DNA of 64,000 nt from positions 4,774,001 through 4,838,000 of the forward strand of contig OZ245783.1 of assembly GCA_965227875.1 (NCBI GenBank), given 5' to 3'. Shown here one piece after another: positions 7,386 to 14,153 of the stretch. Each line of letters starts with the position of its first letter. Position 1 is the stretch's first letter. The notes below the pieces were generated by a model. That model made no database searches. It saw only the letters and a list, made by a program, of their open reading frames with translations, and was not told the DNA's origin. The position numbers and the translations under genes are program-made. This DNA comes from G965227875 sp965227875 (lineage in GTDB: Bacteria; Pseudomonadota; Alphaproteobacteria; Rhizobiales; JAJFHC01).

Positions 7386-7940
7386 CTAAGTCGCCAATGC
7401 GCGATAGACGCTGCGCTCGCTGATGCCAAGCTGAGTGGCGATGGCTGTGCGGGTCACGCCTTGGTCTGCCAGCGACTTGATGGCGTCCCGTTGGGCCATG
7501 GCCTTAGGCTTCCTCCCTGTGTACTTCCCTTGCGCCTTGGCCTTCTCAATCCCGGCCCTCTGCCTCTCCAGCATCATGGTCCGTTCAAACTCAGCGAAGG
7601 CCGCGAACATGGCAAGCTGTAGCTTCCCTGTGGCCGACTTGGTGTTGATCGTCTCGCCAGCGAAGTCGAGTATGCGTAGCCCAATCCCCCGCTTCTCTAG
7701 GTCGTCCACAAGGGCGAGGAGGCTGCGAAGGTCTCTGGCGAGCCTGTCCATCTTCGTCACCACAAGCGTATCGCCCTCGCGGAGATATCTCAGGGCTTCG
7801 TCAAGCTGGTCCCTCTGTGAGGCCCCTGAGGCGTGTTCCTCAAAGATGCGCTCGCAGCCTGCCGCCATGAGTGCTTCACGTTGGGCGTCCAGTCCCGCTA
7901 CTTGGTCAACCGTCGAGGTCCGTGCGTAGCCTGTGAGCAT
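7386..7940 (-). CDS. Serine recombinase (resolvase/invertase family)
   Basis: The 184-residue protein has the full resolvase layout. The N-terminal 'GYARTST' carries the nucleophile Ser9. The 'GASQRDQLDEAL' segment and 'VTKMDRLARDL' hold the active-site Arg residues. The long E-helix region contains 'FAAFAEFERTMMLERQRAG', and a Hin-like C-terminal helix-turn-helix ends with 'ISERSVYRAL'. The ATG at 7940 is chosen because AGGAAGGA lies seven bases upstream. An ATG at 7967 adds nine residues and lies inside an inverted repeat. The enzyme would catalyse inversion, resolution or excision. A 13-bp inverted repeat straddles its promoter side and 45-bp direct repeats flank the gene. It shares the island with a tyrosine integrase, so it may act on an internal segment rather than on the island ends. 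Confidence 0.92.
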   Translation of the reverse strand: MLTGYARTSTVDQVAGLDAQREALMAAGCERIFEEHASGASQRDQLDEALRYLREGDTLVVTKMDRLARDLRSLLALVDDLEKRGIGLRILDFAGETINTKSATGKLQLAMFAAFAEFERTMMLERQRAGIEKAKAQGKYTGRKPKAMAQRDAIKSLADQGVTRTAIATQLGISERSVYRALAT

Positions 7941-7958
7941 AAGGCAATCCTTCCTTTG

Positions 7959-8028
7959 GTCTGCCATTAGGTTCTAGACCTTGGTTTGATGACATGACAA
8001 AAGGTGGAAGTCAACCCTAATGGCAGAC
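7959..8028. promoter_or_regulatory. Inverted repeat upstream of the serine recombinase
   Basis: GTCTGCCATTAGG (7959-7971) is matched by its exact reverse complement CCTAATGGCAGAC (8016-8028), with 44 bp between. It lies just upstream of the chosen recombinase start, where resolvases commonly bind and cross over or repress themselves. It is therefore a candidate recombination or operator site. Confidence 0.5.
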
Positions 8029-8278
8029 TTAATGGCTGCGGACCCTGACAGCATCAAGACCCTGCCAGAACCTTGCCCTATTGGCAGTACGGGGCGGCTT
8101 CGAGCGATGACACTGGACGGCACCCCCCGGTGTTGGAAAACGTTGGGGCGCTGGACAGTGCGAATGGCGCTGCGAAAACGTGCTGGCGGGGCCTATGGGG
8201 AAACTCGCCCATTGCTACGTAAAAGACGACCACTCGAATGAGCGACCCGTCAGCAGCTACTCGGGGTTTCCTTAGTGT

Positions 8279-8323
8279 CGGGAGATTGGCCCTCGGCTCC
8301 TCTTCTCCCCTTCCCCTCGGTGG
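8279..8323 (+). repeat. 45-bp direct repeat, copy 2
   Basis: Partner of 7139-7183 with one mismatch at base 33 of the unit. Confidence 0.9.
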
Positions 8324-8452
8324 CTACTTCGGGCCGATCTGTACGGTGACTTCATGGTCACTTTGATCATTGCGACAAGGCGCGGCATGAAGACGACCGC
8401 AACGCTAGGAGGGAGAGGAGAGATGGGTCTTCCCCTCCCACACAGTGTGGGG

Positions 8453-8732
8453 ACCTCTATGGCTACTTAGTGTCGCGACTCTATGTATGCTACCAATAGA
8501 CCGCTCATAGCCCCTTGAAAACACTCAAAGTCTCAACTCAGTGTTTTCTGCGGCCCTTCCAGCGGTCTTCACCGTGTCGCAGCCTTGAGGGATGGTCTCC
8601 ATGGCTACCTGGGGGACCCTCTATGTATGCTACTTATTAACGCCGCGTAGGCCCTTGAAATCGCTCAAAGTGCTAACTCAAGCCAATCTAGCGGCGGCGT
8701 TCCGCTGGTCCTCAATGAGCGCTTCGAGCCAC
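8453..8732 (+). repeat. Diverged tandem duplication of about 140 bp
   Basis: Blocks recur at an exact 140-bp step: CTCTATGTATGCTAC at 8479 and 8619, and a near-identical 30-base block at 8511 and 8651. The second unit contains the 3' end of the small gene downstream of the integrase. The first looks like a decayed copy of that gene end plus its downstream DNA. Confidence 0.7.
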
Positions 8733-8899
8733 GGTTTTAAGTCGGCTCCGCGTCGCCAGTCCCTCAGGAAGTCCGCCGTCTCGTAGTCGGGCAGGAAGTC
8801 TGGCGCAAAGGCGACGGCTGCGGTCAGTTCCTTCAGGTCGGCGGGGCCGATCTTGCTCAGGTCAGTGGCCATAAGGTCGCGGTCCTGATCGGTCATCAT
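8678..8899 (-). CDS. Small protein coupled to the integrase
   Basis: The 73-residue acidic-to-neutral protein starts at an ATGATGA that overlaps the integrase stop, so the two are translated together. An ORF start at 8959 lies inside the integrase and is less likely. The sequence 'FAPDFLPDYETADFLRDWRRG' is helical with an aromatic/charged pattern. No family is recognised. Its position suggests an accessory role in integration or excision, such as a recombination directionality factor, but that is inferred from location only. Its 3' end is part of the 140-bp duplication. Confidence 0.6.
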   Translation of the reverse strand: MMTDQDRDLMATDLSKIGPADLKELTAAVAFAPDFLPDYETADFLRDWRRGADLKPWLEALIEDQRNAAARLA

Positions 8900-10254
8900 T
8901 GGTCGGTGTCCTTGTGTTGGGCGAGGGATTCGGGTGGAAGCTGGACGGCTTCGACGCAAGGACGCATGGCTTCAGGTGGCGTCTTGCCGGGGTAGTGACT
9001 CATGGTGAGGTGGAGCATTTGCTTGATGCCGCCGTCACTATGGCCAACCACATCGGCAATAACCCAAGGTGTGTATCCCGCTTCGGGGTTCGCCATTTCG
9101 TCTCGGGCCTTGAGGATGAACCACCTGCGGAACGAATGGAAATCGACGTTGGACTTCGCCTTGTCGTTTGGCCTTTCATCGACTCCAATGTTGCATCGGT
9201 ATCTGCTGAAGCGCTTCGAGGCAGGATCGGAACGGCTGTCCCTTGACAGCGGCACGGGAGGCAGTTCTTCAATAAGGTAGTCCGTGGGCCGCTTACCTTC
9301 GATGCGACGATCTACGATGGCCACAAGGGCGCTGTGTACGGGAATGCGCCGCTTGGCGTTCTCAGTCTTGCCAGCGGGGATGCTGAATATGCCACCCTCG
9401 CAATCGGACACCCTAAGTTGGCATATCTCCTCAATCCTCATGCCGCTCAGCGCTGCAATGCGCATCAGGTCAGCCAGAATGGGCGGTGCGGGGCCATAGA
9501 TCAGGGTCGCTAGCTCAGCGTCCGTGTAAGGTCGTTTGCCACCGTCTGGCTCCCCTTCATGGGCGACACGTCGCGGCGGCGATGGGAGGGCCAATCCGCG
9601 CCACGGGCTTTCGTGTTCAATGTGCCCCTGCTCCTCCATCCACTTCCAGTACTCACGGAGGAAGCCCAGGTAGGTGCCCGCCCTGTTCCGCGATAGCTTT
9701 CCTGCAAGCTCCTCCCGAATAAACCTTTTGGCGGCACTGCGGTCCAAGGCCTCAACGGTCGTGTGTAGGCTGTTCCGCTCTAGCCATTTGGCCAGCATGT
9801 CTAGGACGCGGGAGAAGTCCTTTGCGCCCTTGATGGTGTAGCTCTTGTGCGCCTTGAAGGCGTCTGCAAGGTAGTCGATTGGTGTCGCCCGTCCGCTGAT
9901 CACCTGCCAGATTTCCTTTGCCCTCTCCTCCCCGTAGTCCTCCTCCACTTCGCGGACCAGATCGGGGATGGCGGCATTGGACACTTGCATGGGCATTGAG
10001 TAGTTGAGCCGGATGCGCAGAGCCTCGGCGTTGATTGGATCGCCCGCGTCAAGGGACTTCTGTGCGGCGCTGAGGATGCCCTTCAGCGTCGCCACCACGG
10101 GCCACTTCCGCTCGTTCGCTGCCCGAAGGTCTGCCGTGCCAAGTGATTGCTTCAGGAAAGTCTTACCAATGATCGGGACAAGCCGCTTGGGCACCCTGAC
10201 CCGCACTCTCCATTGCTGGCCGTGCCACTCTAGGTATTGCCGATTGCTGGTCAC
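8896..10254 (-). CDS. Tyrosine-type site-specific integrase of the island
   Basis: About 452 residues from the GTG at 10254; an in-frame TTG at 10317 would add 21 residues across the candidate arm sites. The C-terminal catalytic domain shows Arg in 'AALSGMRIEEICQL', His-x-x-Arg in 'DFHSFRRW', the second His in 'VVGHSDGG' and the nucleophile Tyr in 'MSHYPGKTP'. The N-terminal part has a SAM-like core-binding region ('FIREELAGKLSRNRAGTYLGFL'). It catalyses recombination between the tRNA-Ser 3' end and the circular island. The gene lies 98 bases inside attR, transcribed away from it, the usual arrangement. Its start overlaps the paired GTGCCCCA motifs, so integrase binding could repress its own promoter. 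Confidence 0.93.
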   Translation of the reverse strand: MTSNRQYLEWHGQQWRVRVRVPKRLVPIIGKTFLKQSLGTADLRAANERKWPVVATLKGILSAAQKSLDAGDPINAEALRIRLNYSMPMQVSNAAIPDLVREVEEDYGEERAKEIWQVISGRATPIDYLADAFKAHKSYTIKGAKDFSRVLDMLAKWLERNSLHTTVEALDRSAAKRFIREELAGKLSRNRAGTYLGFLREYWKWMEEQGHIEHESPWRGLALPSPPRRVAHEGEPDGGKRPYTDAELATLIYGPAPPILADLMRIAALSGMRIEEICQLRVSDCEGGIFSIPAGKTENAKRRIPVHSALVAIVDRRIEGKRPTDYLIEELPPVPLSRDSRSDPASKRFSRYRCNIGVDERPNDKAKSNVDFHSFRRWFILKARDEMANPEAGYTPWVIADVVGHSDGGIKQMLHLTMSHYPGKTPPEAMRPCVEAVQLPPESLAQHKDTDQ

Positions 10255-10267
10255 GCTTGCCCCGTTT

Positions 10268-10288
10268 GTGCCCCACCACAGTGCCCCA
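10268..10288 (+). repeat. Paired GTGCCCCA motifs near attR (candidate integrase arm sites)
   Basis: GTGCCCCA at 10268-10275 and 10281-10288, the same 13-bp step as at the left end. They lie just upstream of the integrase start. Confidence 0.55.
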
Positions 10289-10352
10289 GCTTGGAGCGTA
10301 AACTGCAATAAAGTCAACAGGTTCTAACAATGAAGATGCGGGGGAGAGTGCC

Positions 10353-10372
10353 TCCCTTCCTCTCCGCCATTT
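10353..10372 (+). repeat. attR core
   Basis: Exact 20-bp copy of 4672-4691, the tRNA-Ser 3' end. No other part of a tRNA is present here. Confidence 0.92.
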
Positions 10373-10568
10373 TCTTTCTATGCATCCAGGCTTCAGCCCT
10401 TCTGGCTTAATCGCCGCCGTGATAGTTCAGATCCGGCGTTCCACGAGCCTTCACGCCTTCAAAAGCGACTGCGCCAGAAGTGAACGCCCGCCGGAGATGG
10501 TCTCCGACGGGCGCCCGCCCCCGGCCCGCATGCACTTGGATCATCCGCTCAACCGGAACGGTACTCGC

Positions 10569-11930
10569 TCAGTAGGGCCGACGGATCGAGAGACGCTCGT
10601 AGTGCGTGGACCCCAGCATCCCGTTTTCCGGATACTCGCTGATGCGCACAGAGTCCGACTGGTTCCCGCCCAGCAACCTGATCTTTCCGTCGCTGGCGCC
10701 CGTCCAGAAACCCACATGGCCGCCGATGACCGCGCCGCCGCTCGATCCCGAACGCCGCCGGAACACCGCGATGTCGCCTTCGCGGGGGTCCCCGGTGACA
10801 TCCGTGCCCCAGCCGCTGTCGTGCCAGGACATCGCCCACTTGTTGTCCGTCCCGTTGAGGCCGGCCTGCTCGACGCAGTAGTTGACGAATGACGAGCACC
10901 ACGCGGTTTCGTCGGGATACGCGCCACCGTTCGTCGTCGCGTGGTACATGACGATTCGCGGGTTGTGCGCGCTGCCCGCGATTTCCCTGACGCCAAGCTT
11001 CATTTCCGCGTAGGCCACGTCTATGGGCCTGTCGTGGGTCGCCTCGATCGGGAAGCCGCCCGCCGACGGACGCAGGAACGCCCCATGCATGAAACCGTCG
11101 GCGACGCCGTCGCCCTCGAGGTCGACTTTCACCCAGTCCCCCGAACGCCCGATGGCCGAAACGATGGCCCCTTCCGGCAGACTCCCGCTGTCGGCATATT
11201 CGGTTCCTGGGCCCTTTCGGACCTTGAGGCCCGACCGCGCGGTGACCTCCATGAGGACGACCGTGGACGACAAGGTCTCCGGCGCCTCCCCGTCGAGGCG
11301 GAACTGCCCGAATTCGGCGAAGGCCGGGCTCACGATATTGCCGTCATAGGTGAACGCCCCGCCCGGCCAGGTCTTGTGAAGGTACTTCTGGAACACCGCC
11401 CAGCGGTCGGTCTTCAGCATGTCCCGCGTGCCCGACCATCCGGTCGCACCGGCGAGCCACGCAAGGTCGACGAGTTCCTTCTTCATCATGACTGTCGCGA
11501 CCGTGCCCGAACCGTAGATCCCGACCCGGTAGTCGTTTCCAAGTGCGGCACGGACCTCCTCGAAATAAGGCACGATCCTGTCCAGCTCGCTCTGGCGGAA
11601 GTAGTCGTGGTCGACCGCGAAGTAGATGGCCGAGCCTTCCGGCTGCTCCAGTCCGCGCGCCAGTTGAAGCGCCCTCTTCGCGTCCGCCCTGCCGCTCTGC
11701 GCGTCGAGGTCGTCGATGTGTCCACCCGCCCCGCCGCGCTGCTGGAACACCACCGCGATGGCGAGGTTCGCCGCGGTGAGGGCCGCCGCCTCCTCCGGCT
11801 CGAGACGCTTGGTCGGCAAGTTGTTGCTGTTGCGGTGATTGTAGTAGCGGATGACCGTCTTGACCCCGCGTGCAGCAATGTCGTCCGCGTTGTCGGCTAT
11901 GTTCATGGGAACGTCGATTGCGTCATACAT
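10569..11930 (-). CDS. Multidomain peptidoglycan-hydrolase-like protein (DUF1906 + SH3 + CHAP/NlpC-like)
   Basis: The 453-residue protein appears to have three parts. Residues 1-215 look like the glycoside-hydrolase-like DUF1906 domain: 'ARGVKTVIRYY', an acidic 'YFAVDHDYF' strand end and 'YRVGIYGSG'. Residues about 228-290 form a bacterial SH3 domain ('LKVRKGPGTEY...GDWVKV'). Residues about 300-453 match the CHAP/NlpC-like group, with 'AWCSSFVNYCVEQAG' supplying the Cys, 'GHVGFWTG' the His and 'GNQSDSV' a polar residue. Such proteins cut or bind cell wall. No signal peptide is visible, so export may use another route. AGGAGG precedes the ATG by eight bases. It is the downstream gene of a leftward group with the outer-membrane protein. 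Confidence 0.82.
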   Translation of the reverse strand: MYDAIDVPMNIADNADDIAARGVKTVIRYYNHRNSNNLPTKRLEPEEAAALTAANLAIAVVFQQRGGAGGHIDDLDAQSGRADAKRALQLARGLEQPEGSAIYFAVDHDYFRQSELDRIVPYFEEVRAALGNDYRVGIYGSGTVATVMMKKELVDLAWLAGATGWSGTRDMLKTDRWAVFQKYLHKTWPGGAFTYDGNIVSPAFAEFGQFRLDGEAPETLSSTVVLMEVTARSGLKVRKGPGTEYADSGSLPEGAIVSAIGRSGDWVKVDLEGDGVADGFMHGAFLRPSAGGFPIEATHDRPIDVAYAEMKLGVREIAGSAHNPRIVMYHATTNGGAYPDETAWCSSFVNYCVEQAGLNGTDNKWAMSWHDSGWGTDVTGDPREGDIAVFRRRSGSSGGAVIGGHVGFWTGASDGKIRLLGGNQSDSVRISEYPENGMLGSTHYERLSIRRPY

Positions 11931-11965
11931 GCTTTAGTCCTCCTGAGTGAGGGACGTCCTCGGGT

Positions 11966-13102
11966 CTACTGGGCGCCGAGATTCCATTTCAGCGACACGT
12001 TTCCGAACGTGTCATCCTTTCCGAGCTTGCCTGTTGTCCGGCCGACCTCTGTTTCCAGCCAGAAGCCCTCCGTCAGGCGGAATTCGGCGCCTCCGGTAAA
12101 CTGCGGGTAGGAGTCGTCGCGCCCGTCTTCGCGTTCGGAGTGGAAATAGGCCGCCTCCGCCGAGACGTTCCACAGGGGCGACCCGGCACGGAAGCGCGCC
12201 GCAGCGACGCCCGTGTCCTGCTCGATGAAGGCGCCCGACCGCGTCGTGTCCGCGACGACTTCATCGAGCCGGAAACGCCCGTGCAGGACGAACTGGCTGT
12301 CGAAACCGAGGGGCTGGGTGTGCAGGCGAATGCCGAGCGTGCTCCAGAAAGCGATGCCCGCCCAGTCGAGGTCGTCAAGCGAACCGGACTTGCTGATCGC
12401 AGCGGGCGTCACGCCAAGCGTCCACGCCGACGGGTTGTTGAACGCGGGGGCGAAATCCTCCTTGCAGCGCTTCTTTTTCAGCGCCTGCAGGAGCAGTTTC
12501 TCCTCCGCGTCCCGACGCCGGAAAGCCGGACCATCCCCGAGCGGGTTGAGCACATCTCCGGTGACATGCGGCGGTGGCAACTCGGCGAACGCCTCGGCGA
12601 GGCAGCCGAGATAATCCCCGTTGCGGCGCGGATCGTGTTCTTCGGCGATCCAGGGCGTGACATGCAGACCGAGCGCGATCTGCGTGGACTTGTTCGAGCC
12701 CTCCGTCGATTTTGCCGTCGCCAGCGACACCTGCGTGTTGGTCAGCAGCCTCGTCATGTAGCTGCCCTGATAGTCCCCGAGCGAAACGGCATCGCCGTAG
12801 AAGACCAGGTAGGGATTGGTATCCAGCGCGACACCGGTCTGCAGGTCCCCGTTCCTGTCGATGGCGTTGAGAAGCGAAGCGCCGAGTTCGGTCGCCGTCG
12901 ACGGGTTCGACGCGTTCTGCGGCGAAAGCCCGAGGATCGTGAACGCCGGAGATTTCGGCACGGAGACATCGACCTCCGGCACGTCGCCCATGTAGTGGTT
13001 TCCCAGGTGCACGCTTCCCGACTGCGCCGCCGCCATCTGCGGGACCGGAGCCAGGCACGCAACCGCGGCGAGGCAGGCCCATGTCCTGTAAATGTCTTTC
13101 AT
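11966..13102 (-). CDS. Predicted outer-membrane beta-barrel protein
   Basis: The 378-residue protein has a signal peptide ending 'MAAAQS'. The mature part is rich in alternating polar/hydrophobic strands, most clearly in the last 170 residues. Examples are 'IRLHTQPLGFDSQFVLHGRF', 'SAEAAYFHSER' and 'FTGGAEFRLTEGFWLETEVG', with the ending 'VSLKWNLGAQ'. That is the pattern of a small barrel or porin-like protein. Two Cys residues flank a loop near the middle. It lies between a small unknown gene and the hydrolase-like gene with short spacers, so the three probably form one leftward operon. The specific family is not recognised. Confidence 0.72.
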   Translation of the reverse strand: MKDIYRTWACLAAVACLAPVPQMAAAQSGSVHLGNHYMGDVPEVDVSVPKSPAFTILGLSPQNASNPSTATELGASLLNAIDRNGDLQTGVALDTNPYLVFYGDAVSLGDYQGSYMTRLLTNTQVSLATAKSTEGSNKSTQIALGLHVTPWIAEEHDPRRNGDYLGCLAEAFAELPPPHVTGDVLNPLGDGPAFRRRDAEEKLLLQALKKKRCKEDFAPAFNNPSAWTLGVTPAAISKSGSLDDLDWAGIAFWSTLGIRLHTQPLGFDSQFVLHGRFRLDEVVADTTRSGAFIEQDTGVAAARFRAGSPLWNVSAEAAYFHSEREDGRDDSYPQFTGGAEFRLTEGFWLETEVGRTTGKLGKDDTFGNVSLKWNLGAQ

Positions 13103-13113
13103 GGCCGCCTCCC

Positions 13114-13509
13114 TCAGGATGCCGACAGAACGAAGCCGACATCGAAGGCGGCCACACCGTTCTTCAGCATCATGCGCTTCGTTCTCGGGCTGCCGCCCGC
13201 GTCGTCACCGCCCTGCAGGAACGACACGGTGACGCTTGCGAAGTTCTCCGGTCCCTGCGGGTTGATCAGCGGGGAGATGAAGCGCGCGGAAAGCGTAATG
13301 CCGACACCGTCGAGAACGGCGGCCGACCCACCAAGAACATGTTCCGGATTGTCTCCGCCAATGACGGTTCCCGAGTGCAGCAGGACGGGATCGGGTTCGC
13401 CCGGCAGGAACTTGTACAACCAGTAATTGGCCGCGTTGGCCTGTCCGAACTTCAGGCGGCACACGGGCGCGTCTGCGTTGGTATCGAGTTTGATGCTGTA
13501 ACCGGCCAT
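13114..13509 (-). CDS. Small protein of unknown function
   Basis: 131 residues from the ATG at 13509, which has GGAGGGAG six bases upstream; an ORF start at 13575 lacks this. The protein looks all-beta: strands around 'YSIKLDTN', 'VGITLSARFI' and 'ASVTVSFLQGG', ending 'FDVGFVLSAS'. It has no signal peptide and no catalytic motif. The gene is first in the leftward group with the outer-membrane protein, 11 bases upstream of it. Function unknown. Confidence 0.7.
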   Translation of the reverse strand: MAGYSIKLDTNADAPVCRLKFGQANAANYWLYKFLPGEPDPVLLHSGTVIGGDNPEHVLGGSAAVLDGVGITLSARFISPLINPQGPENFASVTVSFLQGGDDAGGSPRTKRMMLKNGVAAFDVGFVLSAS

Positions 13510-13771
13510 GTCGGTCTCCCTCCTCTGCAAAAGCCATAGGGCACGCTTCCGCCAATCTTCACCGGCGCTGGCCATACGTTTTCGCGCAGCGTGCCGTGGT
13601 GAAGATCAAGACTAGGAGGGGGGAAATCCGGCCTGCTGTGAGTAATGTGTGAATTGTGACGTTCGACGACTGTTCCGCGCCAAAACAACGACGAAAGAAC
13701 ACAGCCGGCGAGGACTGCGCATCACGCGCGATACGCCCTTTTCCCGAAAGGGCGAGCGATCCTTCGATCGA

Positions 13772-13972
13772 TTACTGTGACGGAGGCCGCGGCGCGAGGT
13801 CCGCCTGGCTGATCCGGTCGGCGAGAATGATCAACCAGTGGACAACGGCCTTCTGGTGATCCTCGAGTTCGCTCAGTTGCGAAACCTCGACAGCGGACTC
13901 CCTGAATTCCGACCATCTGAGGAAGAAATCCATCAGGTCTTTCACGCAGACCTCCCGGTCGACTTGCGCCAT
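13772..13972 (-). CDS. Small helical protein, hypothetical
   Basis: 66 residues starting 'MAQVDREVCVKDLMDFF'. It looks wholly alpha-helical, with an acidic middle ('SELEDHQKAV') and a Trp/Ile-rich segment. The ATG at 13972 is preferred to one at 14026 because the latter adds a low-complexity leader. Codon use is normal, but the gene is short and no family is recognised. It stands alone upstream of, and divergent from, the SARP-TPR regulator. Confidence 0.5.
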   Translation of the reverse strand: MAQVDREVCVKDLMDFFLRWSEFRESAVEVSQLSELEDHQKAVVHWLIILADRISQADLAPRPPSQ

Positions 13973-14153
13973 TTCCGTACCACCTCGAGCATCATGTACT
14001 GACGCCAACCTAAGAGACAGCGGCACCGTCTACGGCGTGAATAAAGTGTGAGGCAGGTTGGCAGCTCCCGGGGCCGGTGGTATCGATTGAATTGATCATC
14101 ATTAAATACCTATCGAAAAGTAGTGTATTCTATAGTGATTTCGGGGGTGCGCC

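Larger units (their letters stand above)
7941..8677. other. 737-bp gene-poor island interval
   Basis: Contains the inverted repeat upstream of the recombinase (7959-8028), the second 45-bp direct repeat (8279-8323) and most of a 140-bp duplication (8453-8732). A 73-codon ORF at 8020-8241 starts inside the inverted repeat and has no recognisable domain. No gene is called. Confidence 0.6.
4672..10372. mobile_element. Integrative genomic island in tRNA-Ser (5.7 kb)
   Basis: The last 17 bases of the tRNA-Ser gene plus three more (4672-4691) are repeated exactly at 10353-10372. A tyrosine integrase gene lies just inside the right end and is transcribed inward. Between the ends are an AbiJ-like defence gene, a PLD-like gene, a serine recombinase and a small integrase-linked ORF. 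Long intergenic stretches carry degenerate repeats. The reading frames look less GC-biased at third positions than the flanking genes. There are no conjugation, replication or phage structural genes, so it is a minimal integrative element or a remnant that may need help to transfer. Confidence 0.88.

Noticed and set aside
8020..8241. 73-codon plus-strand ORF in the island
   Set aside because: It starts inside the inverted repeat upstream of the serine recombinase, has no ribosome-binding site and no family pattern.
8437..8732. Possible CRISPR-like spacing of repeated blocks
   Set aside because: Only two diverged units of about 140 bp with no constant short repeat and no cas genes.
12140..13426. 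428-codon plus-strand ORF
   Set aside because: It lies antisense over the outer-membrane protein gene, is Arg-rich, has no domain or ribosome-binding site, and is a GC-frame shadow.
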